A program made the translations under genes and the position numbers. DNA of 53,669 bases from Gammaproteobacteria bacterium (GTDB lineage: Bacteria > Pseudomonadota > Gammaproteobacteria > Chromatiales > Chromatiaceae), in assembly GCA_009929855.1 (NCBI GenBank), contig RZZN01000028.1, forward strand, positions 1-53,669. Direction: 5' to 3'. Below the pieces are notes generated by a model. It was not told the DNA's origin and did not search any database. It saw only the letters and a list, made by a program, of their open reading frames with translations. The stretch's first letter is position 1, and each line of letters starts with the position of its first letter. Below, one piece after another: positions 31,052-39,565 of the stretch.

Positions 31052-31429
31052 TCAATCGTAGTCTTGATGCCCGTGCTTGCCAGTGATCAGGCGTCCAGCG
31101 GACAGTGACATCATCAATAGGGCGATGGTCTCGTGCATGATCAGGGTATGGTGATTGTCGCTCTGGATCATGTGTTGGCGCAGCTGGTCGCGAACCTCTT
31201 GAGCTCCGGTGACGTCGATGATGATGTCGACCTTGGAGCCGAGCGCGGCCAGTGTCATGTAGTCGTCTGTCACCATGACGCCCTTCTCTTGGGCCAGCTT
31301 GATGCCTGGCTGATTCATGTCCAGGTCAGCCACCCCCACGACCTGGACGAAGGACACGGACAGAAGCTGGGCCAACAGTGGGGTGCCGGTTTCTCCAGCA
31401 CCAATGACGGCGACGCGGAAGCTGCTCAT
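31052..31429 (-). CDS. Short Rossmann-fold NAD(P)-binding protein
   Basis: The protein has 125 residues from the ATG at 31429, which has GAGG about nine bases upstream. It begins with a dinucleotide-binding motif (VAVIGAGETGTPLLAQLL), then VVGVADLD and IIIDVTG, as in the NAD-binding domain of Gfo/Idh or homoserine-dehydrogenase-like proteins. Only this domain is present; no catalytic domain follows, so it may act as a sensor or be truncated. Confidence 0.7.
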   Translation of the reverse strand: MSSFRVAVIGAGETGTPLLAQLLSVSFVQVVGVADLDMNQPGIKLAQEKGVMVTDDYMTLAALGSKVDIIIDVTGAQEVRDQLRQHMIQSDNHHTLIMHETIALLMMSLSAGRLITGKHGHQDYD

Positions 31430-31653
31430 GGTTCCAACCTCGAAGTGCTTGGCAGTGAGGCGGACCAGGTTCGGGGTTCCGGGTCCCGGAATCACTGCAT
31501 GTGGGAATGAGTCCACTATGCTAGTCGCGCCGTCGGGAGGCGACAAGGTGGCTTGATGCACCGGACACACTCGACATCCAGACCAGTGGATGGCATTCGA
31601 TCTTTCGCGCCATCCGGTCATGCGGCGCGCGGGTTTGCGCGACCCATCGTCTC

Positions 31654-32613
31654 TCAGTGATCGGTCGAGTCTCGCAGTCGCGGATCCATCAGCGCCCTCT
31701 TGATCTCGGAGTCATCGAGGATCGCGAGTCCCGCTTGCGCGCGCTCGAGCGCCTCATTGGCCTGGCGTGCTGTTGCCGCGATGGCATGCATGGGATCGCT
31801 GGACACAATGATCTCGGCCAGGTCTCGAGTCTCTCCACGTGCGAGCGATTCGCGCACACGCTGGATGTCGGCGGGCGCACAGTTGGCCAGGGTATGAATG
31901 ATCGGCAGCGAGATCCTGATGCGGGCTGTCATGGCCTCGGTGTCGGATGCCAGCAGGCGAGCGAGTGCTCGATGCGCCCTGATCTCGGATTGAAGCTGGT
32001 AGGCGATCCCGAGATTCAGACCGAGCTCGGCCATGGCCTGAGCGATCTGGGGCGATGTGGCGGAGAGCATCGCCGCGCCTCGCGCCGCCGCCTCGAAGAG
32101 ACAAGCCGTCTTGGCTTGGATGATCTCGAGATAGCGTGCCTCCTCCAGCATTGACTCGCGCGAGGCCACGAGGTGCATGACCTCGCCTTGCGAGATCACG
32201 TTGGTCGCCTTGGCGATGATGCGTGTCACCGGCAGGTCTTGAAGACTGACCAACTGCTTGAAGGCGCCGGTGTAGAGCAGGTCGCCCAGCAGGATCTTGA
32301 CCTCATCGCCGAGCAGCGCCATCTCAGGTGTCTCATCGACGGCGAGCGCCTTGCCGCCGACCTCAGCGTGGAGTGCCAGCGCACCGTGGATGAGCTCGAC
32401 CGCGCCAGCGAGCGCATGATGGCGGCTGTTCGGCTCGCCGAGCATGCGGGCGACCACCAAGACCAGGACAGGGCGAATCCGCTGCTTGCGCTGGATGATG
32501 TAGTCGGTGACGGTGCGAATGAGTGCGAGGTCCGTGTTGAGATGGGCGCGGATGGTGTCGTTCACACGCGTGAGATCGTCCTGGATCAGCGGGTGCGTAG
32601 ATTCGAGCAGCAT
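31654..32613 (-). CDS. IspB-like polyprenyl synthetase homologue lacking both Asp-rich motifs
   Basis: The protein has 319 residues, the length of octaprenyl diphosphate synthase, and aligns along its whole length: QRIRPVLVLVVARMLGE, VELIHGALALH, ILLGDLLYTGAFKQLVSL, NVISQGEVMHLV and KTACLFEAAA. The first Asp motif (DDxxD) reads AEVGG at 83-87 and the second reads SEIRA at 209-213, so Mg-diphosphate chemistry is not expected. It may be a regulatory or structural subunit of a prenyl synthase, or have a new role. Start is ATG 32613 with AGGAG about 12 bases upstream. It is divergent from rpmB. Confidence 0.85.
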   Translation of the reverse strand: MLLESTHPLIQDDLTRVNDTIRAHLNTDLALIRTVTDYIIQRKQRIRPVLVLVVARMLGEPNSRHHALAGAVELIHGALALHAEVGGKALAVDETPEMALLGDEVKILLGDLLYTGAFKQLVSLQDLPVTRIIAKATNVISQGEVMHLVASRESMLEEARYLEIIQAKTACLFEAAARGAAMLSATSPQIAQAMAELGLNLGIAYQLQSEIRAHRALARLLASDTEAMTARIRISLPIIHTLANCAPADIQRVRESLARGETRDLAEIIVSSDPMHAIAATARQANEALERAQAGLAILDDSEIKRALMDPRLRDSTDH

Positions 32614-32871
32614 GTGCCGGGGGTGCTCCTGAGTGGTTGAGTGCGCTGCTGAGCGAACCCGAGACCGCCGGGAGTGGGGCGGGGTGCCCCAGCCCCTTGC
32701 GCGTGTGGCGCCTGGGGCGATGCGCGCGCCCCGGCTGAGATCGCGCAGGCGCCGAGATGCCAAAGCGCGCTCGACGAAGGCCCCGACGACCTGCTCGGAG
32801 CCCATCCATCGGTTGGTCGGACAGTGCACTGAGTGACCAAAGAGTACAGTAACAAGCAGGGTTTGCAACCA

Positions 32872-32901
32872 TTGCGCCCTGTTTTGCTTCCATGCTATTC
32901 T
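32872..32901 (+). promoter_or_regulatory. Putative sigma-70 promoter of rpmB-rpmG
   Basis: TTGCGC (32872-32877) and TATTCT (32896-32901) are separated by 18 bases. Transcription would start near 32908, just before the leader hairpin and about 45 bases ahead of the rpmB ATG. Confidence 0.5.
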
Positions 32902-32910
32902 CTCCAGCCT

Positions 32911-32930
32911 TTCGTACCAAGCGGTACGAA
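32911..32930 (+). promoter_or_regulatory. Perfect inverted repeat in rpmB leader
   Basis: TTCGTACC (32911-32918), loop AAGC, GGTACGAA (32923-32930). It lies at the predicted start of the mRNA, 24 bases before the rpmB ATG. It may be a 5' stabilising hairpin, an autogenous control site or a DNA operator. Confidence 0.55.
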
Positions 32931-32954
32931 CACAGAATTTTGTAGGGATCAGCC

Positions 32955-33191
32955 ATGTCCAAGGTATGCCAAGTCACCGGAAAGCGCCCGATCACCGGTC
33001 ACAACGTCTCGCACGCGCACAATAAGACCAAGCGGCGCTTCTTACCGAATCTGCACGATCGTCGGTTCTGGATCGAAAGCGAGAGCCGTTGGATCAAGTT
33101 GCGGGTCTCGACCAAGGGGATGCGGATCATCGACAAGCGTGGTATCGATGTCGTGCTCAGCGAAATGCGTGCACGCGGTGAAAAGGTCTAA
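32955..33191 (+). CDS. rpmB: 50S ribosomal protein L28
   Basis: The protein has 78 residues, the typical length. It begins [20 protein letters not shown] and carries [12 protein letters not shown], both L28 hallmarks. It is a large-subunit protein. AGGGATC precedes the ATG. rpmG follows 14 bases later, the usual gammaproteobacterial order, and both likely share the terminator at 33439. Confidence 0.98.
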   Translation: MSKVCQVTGKRPITGHNVSHAHNKTKRRFLPNLHDRRFWIESESRWIKLRVSTKGMRIIDKRGIDVVLSEMRARGEKV

Positions 33192-33205
33192 CTGGAGGCG
33201 CTCCC

Positions 33206-33373
33206 ATGGCTAAGGCTGCACGTGACAAGATTCGCCTCATCTCGAGTGCTGGCACAGGTCATTTCTATACGACCGACAAGAACAAGCGTAACACCCCGGG
33301 CAAGATGGAGATGAAAAAATACGATCCAGTCGTCCGGAAACATGTCATGTATAAGGAAGGCAAGATCAAATAA
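33206..33373 (+). CDS. rpmG: 50S ribosomal protein L33
   Basis: The protein has 55 residues: it begins [20 protein letters not shown] and has the L33 segment YTTDKNKRN and the end [11 protein letters not shown]. The paired-Cys zinc motif is absent, so it is the zinc-independent (C-minus) form. GGAGG lies 8 bases before the ATG. The gene is shorter than 60 codons but fully supported by homology and position. Confidence 0.97.
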   Translation: MAKAARDKIRLISSAGTGHFYTTDKNKRNTPGKMEMKKYDPVVRKHVMYKEGKIK

Positions 33374-33438
33374 TCGCCTTCCAGCACACCGCTTCGTTGA
33401 CATTGGATGGTCAGACGAAGGTTCGGTGTAATCTACTC

Positions 33439-33461
33439 GGCCCGCTGACGCGGGCCTTTTT
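33439..33461 (+). terminator. Rho-independent terminator of rpmB-rpmG
   Basis: GGCCCGC (33439-33445), loop TGAC, GCGGGCC (33450-33456), then TTTTT. The stem is perfect and directly followed by the U-tract. Confidence 0.93.
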
Positions 33462-33508
33462 ATTGGTCCAGGCCGACCCTTCAGCGCGTCTCGCGCGCAG
33501 ACACGTGC

Positions 33509-35269
33509 TCAAACGTCCGGATTGAGCGCGGGCAGGGCGGCGCGCTTGATCCTCGAGCCGCGGGCCAAGCGGCGCCAAATACCACTGCCGCGTCCGACTT
33601 GGCGCTGAAAATCCTGTTTCCAGCGCGCGAAGTCGAGGTCTTGTCGACCGTAGAGCACGCCATCGAGCTCTTGCATGAGTCGACTCAAGACGACTGGATC
33701 GGCGCCAGGGCGCAGCTCGATGATCAGCTTGATCAGGCTGGGTTGACTGGCCTCTCCTTGAAACCGCAGTCGACTGCGCGCGCCGGTGACGAAGCGCGCG
33801 CTCCAGTCCACTGGATTCGATGCCTGATTGGCATCGCGGACGCAGCGCAGGAAACGGCTGCTCGCCGGGAGCGCGCCGATCGCGGCCGTGCGCGCCCTGG
33901 CCAGGAGCGGCGAGGGGTCGAGTTGGCGGATGCCATGGCCAAGACGCCGAGCGGTCGCCCGTGCAAGCGGGCGCAATCGTCGCGTGAATCCACCCATGGC
34001 CGTGTCGCGCGCACGCGCACCCGGTCGAGTGTTGAGCAGCACGCCGCCCCAGTAGCCCACCATCAGCAGCAGGAGCGCACCGAGTGGGAGCCAGAAGAGC
34101 CCGGAGCCATCGCCGGAGACGGCTCGGACAGACTCACCAATAAAGCCGCCGTCACCTCGAATGCTCAGGGTACGCATGGGTAGCCGAGCAACCTCGCGCA
34201 CGCCGAGATCCGTGTTCCACCAAGCGATGCTGAGCTCTGGGAGCACGAGCCGACCAGGTGATTGTGGGACGAGTGTGTAGTATTCGGTACGCCGGCCGAA
34301 CAGATGGCGTCCGTCGGGCGACAGACCGCCCTCGGTCAAGACCTGCTCGCGATAGACTCGTACATCGGGTCCGGACAACTGGTCCTCGAGGCTTGGCAAC
34401 TGGGCTGCCGTCGCGCCGATCGCCGAGAGCTCGAGCGCCAGGGTGAGCGGTTGGCCTGGAGCCAGGCTTTCCTCCTGATCGATGCGCGCCTGCAGGTCCA
34501 ATGAGCGCAGTGGGAGCCAGGGCGTGACGGCACTGACAGCGGGTCGCACATTCAGGCGCAACGGTTGATCGGTTGCGGCCTCGTAACGCTGGCTGACGCC
34601 ACCATGGCCACGCATCTTGCCAGTGACCTTGATGGACGGGATCTCGAGTGGGCCCGAGCGCAGCGGGACCAGCATCAGGATGAAACGATTGACGAGCTCG
34701 CGTTTGCCCTCGCTGTTCAAGCGCGAGTCTGGGGTTGGTCCATCCAGGCGCTGGAGCAAGGCATCACCGGTGGACGGCAACTCCAGATTGGCTTCGCTGG
34801 GGTTGTCGCTGCTGATCAGCTGCAACCGCAGCAGGAGCGGCTGCTGGAGATAGGGCTCGCTTTCATCGAAGGTCGCCTCGAGCCGGGTCGTCACCCGCTG
34901 GGCCTGACCTGGGTACTGGTAAAGATATTGAGGTGGCGGCTGGCCAGGGTAGGGCGCATACCCAGGTGGCTGCATGTACATCTGCCCCGGCATCCCCGGC
35001 TGATAGGTCGGCGGTGTGCCTTGCGCGTTGCTCGGGGGTTGGGGCCTGAATTGCCATTGCGGGGATTGTGGCTGACCGTATCCGGCGGGCGGCTGAGCGG
35101 GGTTTTGCCCGGGTGGATAGACCCAGGCACCCACCACTGGGGCGATCAACAACAGCATGAGCGCTAGCAGTGGACGGCGTGCCGAGACCCCCGTCGGCGC
35201 GCTTGGCCAGCGCGCCGCGCGGGGCGGCTTCCCGGATCCGTGAGCAACCGGTGCGACGACTGCATTCAT
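33509..35269 (-). CDS. batD: BatD-like protein
   Basis: The protein has 586 residues. After a short N-terminus, a signal-anchor (LLALMLLLIAPVVGAWVYPP) leads into a Pro/Gln/Tyr-rich stretch of about 80 residues and then tandem beta-sandwich domains of the BatD type (ATFDESEPYLQQPLLLRLQL, YREQVLTEGG and RLVLPELSIAWWNT). A second membrane helix lies near residue 400 (LFWLPLGALLLLMVGYWG), and the tail is basic. It is the last gene of the Bat operon, 7 bases after batC. Bat proteins act in envelope stress tolerance, possibly as a membrane complex. Confidence 0.88.
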   Translation of the reverse strand: MNAVVAPVAHGSGKPPRAARWPSAPTGVSARRPLLALMLLLIAPVVGAWVYPPGQNPAQPPAGYGQPQSPQWQFRPQPPSNAQGTPPTYQPGMPGQMYMQPPGYAPYPGQPPPQYLYQYPGQAQRVTTRLEATFDESEPYLQQPLLLRLQLISSDNPSEANLELPSTGDALLQRLDGPTPDSRLNSEGKRELVNRFILMLVPLRSGPLEIPSIKVTGKMRGHGGVSQRYEAATDQPLRLNVRPAVSAVTPWLPLRSLDLQARIDQEESLAPGQPLTLALELSAIGATAAQLPSLEDQLSGPDVRVYREQVLTEGGLSPDGRHLFGRRTEYYTLVPQSPGRLVLPELSIAWWNTDLGVREVARLPMRTLSIRGDGGFIGESVRAVSGDGSGLFWLPLGALLLLMVGYWGGVLLNTRPGARARDTAMGGFTRRLRPLARATARRLGHGIRQLDPSPLLARARTAAIGALPASSRFLRCVRDANQASNPVDWSARFVTGARSRLRFQGEASQPSLIKLIIELRPGADPVVLSRLMQELDGVLYGRQDLDFARWKQDFQRQVGRGSGIWRRLARGSRIKRAALPALNPDV

Positions 35270-35276
35270 CGACTGA

Positions 35277-36899
35277 TCACCATGGACGATTCTCCAGCAA
35301 GGGTCCGCCAGCACCCTGCATCCAGCGCAACTCCTCCAGTCGAAACTGATTGCGGATCAGGAGCGATGGATCACCCTCGACCTGTTTGAGCCGTTGCTCC
35401 AGCGCCGCCATCGTCGAGCCGAGCGCGGGCGAGCCATCCAATGCGGCGCGCTCGGCGCTTGCGCCCTCGTCGAGTCGGTCACCGGCTTGCTCGTCGAGCT
35501 GGTCGAAACGATCGACCGCTTCGGAGCGATCCTCAGCGCCCAAGCGCTCCGGTGGCGTGACCTCGGCAGTGCCAGGCGCACCCGCCCGAGAGCCTGATTC
35601 AGGCTCTCCCGCCGAGCCCTCCTCGTGCGCGCGAGTCCCGCGATCGCCCTTGGGTGTGTCTCCAGCCTCTGCGGGTGACTCGGTCTCGGGACGTGATCCG
35701 GGCTCGGGACCAGTGTCCGCGTCTGAGCCGGACGATGGATCGGGGGCGGATTCGTCACGCTCGTCGCCTTCCTCATCCTGCTCGCGACTGGGCTCGTTGC
35801 CCGGTTCGCTGGATCTGGGCTCGGTGTCGCCCGCTTCGCCCTTGCGTGCTGAGGCGTCGCGATCGTCACCGTCGGTGGGCGATTCGGTCGACTCATCGCG
35901 ACCCTCACCCTGCTCGTGTCTGTCGGATTCCTCGCGCTCGCGGCCTGCTTGGCTTTCCTGCTGATCAGTGCCGGTCGCCGATGCGGTGTCCTGCTGCTCC
36001 TGCGCGTCCTCGCCCTTGGTCGGTTCCTGCTCTTGATCCCCTGTGCCCCCGGTCTGCTCTTGTTCTTGCTCCCGTGAGCCCCCGGTCTGCTCCTGCTCCC
36101 CTGATCCGGCTGACGACTCATCTTGCTCGCTGGTCTGTTGACCCTGCTGCTGATCCGAGGCTTGGCCGCCGGAGCCTTCTTGTTGATCGGACTGCTGCTG
36201 TTGATCAGACTGCTGCTGTTGATCGGACTGCTGCTGTTGATCGGACTGCTGCTGCTGGTCCGACTGTTGCTGTTGGTCGGATTGCTGCTGTTGCTCCGAC
36301 TCCTGCGCTTGCTCGGAGCGTTCCTGTTCCTCGGACCTCTCCTCGCTGGTCTGCTCGTCAGGCTCTTGCTCTTGCGTTTGTCGAGATTCGTCGCGGAACT
36401 GCTCTTGCTCGATGCGTGCCAGTGTGGCGCGGGTGACCGCGAGATTGTGCGCCGCGTCAGCATGGTCTGGCTCGACCCGCAGGACCGATTCATAGGCGCT
36501 CGAGGCACCGGCATAATCGCCTTGCATGAATCGGGTATTGCCGAGGTTGTAGCGCGCGGATTGGGCCTGGTCGCCCTGCTCGGCTGCGGTGAAGGCGCGT
36601 TCGGCCTCGCTCAGTCGTCCGGCGCGATAGAGTGCGACACCTTTGCGATACGGGTCCGAGAAGCCCTCGGCCGCGTCGTTGAAATCACCCGCTTCATAGG
36701 TCTCCAGCGCCTTCTGCTCAGAGGTCTTGAACCAGCTTGCGTCGACTGTCCGCGGGCTGCAGACGAGCAGCAGTGGGACGAGGCTGGCCGCGACGCTCAG
36801 ACAGACGGATCGGATGCGTCTCGCTCGCTGGATCGTGCCTGCACGGTGCGGCGACGTGGCGTCCAGGCCGGCCGGATCCAGATGAGTCCAGTCGCTCAT
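35277..36899 (-). CDS. batC: BatC-like TPR protein with long low-complexity acidic tail
   Basis: The protein has 540 residues. A membrane anchor (VCLSVAASLVPLLLVC) precedes TPR repeats at about 50-145 (YEAGDFNDAAEGF, then ARYNLGNTRFMQGDYAGASS). From about residue 160 the sequence is Gln/Glu/Ser/Asp-rich, with six QQQQSD repeats, then a folded C-terminus of about 60 residues. The start ATG at 36899 overlaps the batB stop (ATGA), which favours it over the ATG at 36920. Its partners are the VWA proteins BatA and BatB. Confidence 0.87.
   Translation of the reverse strand: MSDWTHLDPAGLDATSPHRAGTIQRARRIRSVCLSVAASLVPLLLVCSPRTVDASWFKTSEQKALETYEAGDFNDAAEGFSDPYRKGVALYRAGRLSEAERAFTAAEQGDQAQSARYNLGNTRFMQGDYAGASSAYESVLRVEPDHADAAHNLAVTRATLARIEQEQFRDESRQTQEQEPDEQTSEERSEEQERSEQAQESEQQQQSDQQQQSDQQQQSDQQQQSDQQQQSDQQQQSDQQEGSGGQASDQQQGQQTSEQDESSAGSGEQEQTGGSREQEQEQTGGTGDQEQEPTKGEDAQEQQDTASATGTDQQESQAGREREESDRHEQGEGRDESTESPTDGDDRDASARKGEAGDTEPRSSEPGNEPSREQDEEGDERDESAPDPSSGSDADTGPEPGSRPETESPAEAGDTPKGDRGTRAHEEGSAGEPESGSRAGAPGTAEVTPPERLGAEDRSEAVDRFDQLDEQAGDRLDEGASAERAALDGSPALGSTMAALEQRLKQVEGDPSLLIRNQFRLEELRWMQGAGGPLLENRPW
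36181..36294 (-). repeat. 18-bp tandem repeats encoding QQQQSD
   Basis: Six 18-base units within batC, each encoding QQQQSD, with synonymous differences among copies. The unit preserves the reading frame, so copy-number change would alter tail length without frameshift. Confidence 0.85.
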
Positions 36900-37927
36900 G
36901 GGGAGGGTCTCCGTGGCCAACCGAGTGCGCGAAACTGCCAGGCCAACGCCAGCATGAGCACCAGGACCGGGATCCAGAACCGCTCGTTCCAGATCCGGGT
37001 CCGCTCGTCGCGGGCCTGGGGCGGCAGGCGTGAGACCGCCACGGCGCGCAGGATGGCATCCGTGTCCGAGTCACGAAAATCGGCGCGCCGATAGATGCCG
37101 CCGCCGGTTGCGGCCAGTGACTCGAGCAGCGGCTCGTTGAGCGCTGTACGAACCGGCTCGCCATCCGGGCCTCGCAGTGCGCCACCACCCGGCGCCGGAA
37201 CCAGCGCGCCCTCGGGTGTGCCGATCCCCAGGACATGGACGCGGATCCCGGCCGCGGCGAGCGGTTCGACCAGCTCGGTGAGACCGGGCTCGTCGAGGTC
37301 GCCGTCCGAGATGAGCAGGATGGAGCGGGCACCCTCCTCGGGCAATCCGCTCAGGAGCGCCTCCGCGCGGGTGAGTGCCTCGCGCAACCGGCTCCCCTGG
37401 AGGTTGGGGCTGGCCAACTCGCCGGAGAGTGCCGGGAGTGCATTGAGGATGGTCCGGGTATCCTCGGTGATCGGCGAGACCACGTGTGGCACGGTCGCGA
37501 ACAGGATCAGTCCGAGCCGCACCTCGCGGTTCTTGCGGATCAGGTCGCTGATCTCGTGGCGGGCGCGTCCGAGCCGATTGGGATTCACGTCGCTCGCCTG
37601 CATGGAGCGTGAGATGTCGAGCAGGATGAGCAAGTGGTTGCCGGGATGGAAGAGTCGGACGTCGGTGGCATCCCAGCGTGGACCCGCCATCGCCGTCAGC
37701 AGCAGCGCCCAGAGGAGGCTCCAACGCAGATAGCGGCCCCATCGCTCGCTCGTTCGCAGGTCACGGGTCCCAGTCAGGTGGGGCAAGAGATGGGGATCGG
37801 CATAGCGATGCAGTGGACCCTGTGCCGCGCGGTCGGCGGTGCGCTTGAGCCACCAGGCGACCGGGATCAGGGCCAGCAGACCGAGAAACCAGAGCGGCTG
37901 CTCGAAATGGAAGCCTCCTTCAATCAC
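36896..37927 (-). CDS. batB: BatB-like VWA protein
   Basis: The protein has 343 residues. Membrane helices near 10-27 and 68-82 are followed by a VWA domain with the MIDAS motif DISRS (104-108) and ISDGDLDEPG, and a C-terminal helix near 315-335 (WIPVLVLMLALAWQF). The ATG at 37927 overlaps batA by 8 bases and the gene overlaps batC by four. It is membrane-anchored with the VWA domain facing the periplasm or cytoplasm; topology is not settled by sequence. Confidence 0.92.
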   Translation of the reverse strand: MIEGGFHFEQPLWFLGLLALIPVAWWLKRTADRAAQGPLHRYADPHLLPHLTGTRDLRTSERWGRYLRWSLLWALLLTAMAGPRWDATDVRLFHPGNHLLILLDISRSMQASDVNPNRLGRARHEISDLIRKNREVRLGLILFATVPHVVSPITEDTRTILNALPALSGELASPNLQGSRLREALTRAEALLSGLPEEGARSILLISDGDLDEPGLTELVEPLAAAGIRVHVLGIGTPEGALVPAPGGGALRGPDGEPVRTALNEPLLESLAATGGGIYRRADFRDSDTDAILRAVAVSRLPPQARDERTRIWNERFWIPVLVLMLALAWQFRALGWPRRPSP

Positions 37928-38963
37928 TGGCGATCCTCGCGATGAATCGCTTGCGTCCTTCCGGGAAGAAACCGATCGCCAGCAGCGCGAGCAGTGCCAG
38001 CCCCAGCGGCCATCGATAGAGTGGGCTCGGCAGATAGGCGGTGCGCGACTCAGCCTCGGTCTTCTCCAGTTGATCGATGCGCGCCGAGATCTCCTCCAGC
38101 GCGCGGGTGTCGGTCGCGCGGAAATAGGCCCCGCCGGTCAGCTCGGCGATCTCTAGCAGTGTGCCCTCGTCCATGGTGAGGTCGTCGCGATACCGCACCG
38201 CCCCCTCCTCGAGGATGGGAATCTGCTCCTCCTTGCTGCCGACTCCGACCACATAGATGCGCACGCCATGCAGCTGAGCAGCCAGCGCCGCCTCTTGCGG
38301 GGTGAAGCGACCCGTGTTGTTGTCCCCATCGGCGATCACGATCATCACGCGCGAGCCTTCCGGACGCTCGCGCAGCTTGCTCACCCCGAGCGCGATCGCG
38401 TCGCCGAGCGCGGTCGCTGGTCCGGCGAGACTGGGGACGATGCCATCGAGCGCCTGACGGACCGCGAGCCGGTCCAGGCTCAGGGGCGAGAGCACGAACG
38501 CTTGGCTGCCGAAGATCACGAGTCCGACGCGATCACCATCCCGACCCTCGATGAAGCGGCCCATCACCCCGCGCACCACGCTCATCCGGTTCACTGGACG
38601 GCTCTCGACGGTGAAGTCCAGTGCCTCCATCGAGTGTGATGCATCGACCGCGATCATGAGGTCATAGCCGGGGGTGCTGATCTCGGTATGGGGGCTCAGC
38701 CACTGGGGTTGCATCATGGCCAAGACCAGGGCGATCCAGAGCAGATAGAGCAGCCCGCGATAGAGCCAGCCCGCGAGGCGCAGGCGGGGTCGACGGACGC
38801 TGAACGCCGACTCCAGTGCGCTGATCCGCGGGTGCAGGAGTGTGACCTGCTGTCCCTCTGGACTGGCTGGCTCAACGGCTCGCGTTCGGGGTGGCCACAG
38901 CCAGGGCAGGAGCAGCGGGAGTGGCAAGAGCAGCGCGGCCCATGGCCAGTGAAATTCAAACAC
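37920..38963 (-). CDS. batA: BatA-like VWA protein
   Basis: The protein has 347 residues. Two N-terminal membrane helices (about 5-22 and 70-84) precede a VWA domain with MIDAS DASHS (107-111), GPATALGDAI and IADGDNN, and a C-terminal helix near 322-338. It overlaps the DUF4381 gene by 8 bases and batB by 8. With BatB it forms the VWA pair acted on by the MoxR ATPase in this operon. Confidence 0.93.
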   Translation of the reverse strand: MFEFHWPWAALLLPLPLLLPWLWPPRTRAVEPASPEGQQVTLLHPRISALESAFSVRRPRLRLAGWLYRGLLYLLWIALVLAMMQPQWLSPHTEISTPGYDLMIAVDASHSMEALDFTVESRPVNRMSVVRGVMGRFIEGRDGDRVGLVIFGSQAFVLSPLSLDRLAVRQALDGIVPSLAGPATALGDAIALGVSKLRERPEGSRVMIVIADGDNNTGRFTPQEAALAAQLHGVRIYVVGVGSKEEQIPILEEGAVRYRDDLTMDEGTLLEIAELTGGAYFRATDTRALEEISARIDQLEKTEAESRTAYLPSPLYRWPLGLALLALLAIGFFPEGRKRFIARIASD

Positions 38964-39549
38964 GCTTGGGTCCCCACGGCCAGCGCCAGGGCGGCGACCA
39001 GCGTCCGGCCGTGTCCACGGCCTCCACCCAACCCAGTGCGGCGTCGATCAACACCAGCAGGTCGTCTGTCTGGTTGGCTGAGGCGAGACGCTGGACCGGC
39101 GCATAGGGTCCATCGATGAGCAGACGACCGCGCTCGCGCCATGCGAAACCTTGCGGATCGTGCTCCGTCAGCCAATCGAGCCAGGCCGCGCCGGTGAGCC
39201 CCGCGCAGGCCGAGCGGCCGAGTCGAGCCATGGCGATGCGGCGCAGTAGCTCGGAGAGTTCGCCGATGAGTGGCTTGACCTCGTGGCCTCGGCGAACCCG
39301 TGCGCGCAGATCGCGCAGACCCGCCGCGCCATCCCAGCGCCAAGTGCCCAGCGTGATGCCAGGGACGGGGATGCGCAGACTGAGCCGGGCGAGCCTGCCG
39401 CGCCATCGCCAAGCGGCGACGAGGATGAGTAGCAGACCCAGCGCCAGTAGCCACCAGCCTAGGGCGGGAGGCCACCAAGGCAGCGGCGGGATGTCGTGGA
39501 TGTCGCGCAAGGCCGCGATCTGCGGGGTCGGGTCGAATCGCGGCTCCAT
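38956..39549 (-). CDS. DUF4381 protein of Bat operon
   Basis: The protein has 197 residues. It starts with a short soluble segment containing DIHDIPPLPWWPPALGWWL, a helix (LLALGLLLILVAAW) and a soluble C-terminal domain with ELSELLRRIAMARLGR and LTGAAWLDWL, which are DUF4381 features. This family occurs consistently between the DUF58 and batA genes. It begins 16 bases after DUF58. Confidence 0.88.
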   Translation of the reverse strand: MEPRFDPTPQIAALRDIHDIPPLPWWPPALGWWLLALGLLLILVAAWRWRGRLARLSLRIPVPGITLGTWRWDGAAGLRDLRARVRRGHEVKPLIGELSELLRRIAMARLGRSACAGLTGAAWLDWLTEHDPQGFAWRERGRLLIDGPYAPVQRLASANQTDDLLVLIDAALGWVEAVDTAGRWSPPWRWPWGPKRV

Positions 39550-39565
39550 CAGTGTCTCCAGTCCA

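Larger units (their letters stand above)
32614..32954. other. Divergent promoter region of IspB-like gene and rpmB
   Basis: About 340 bases. The right end holds the rpmB promoter-like elements and leader hairpin listed separately. The left part is GC-rich and shows no recognisable signal for the IspB-like gene. Confidence 0.5.

Noticed and set aside
36181-36294. CRISPR-like regular repeats
   Set aside because: The units are directly adjacent, in frame, and encode QQQQSD in batC; there are no spacers.
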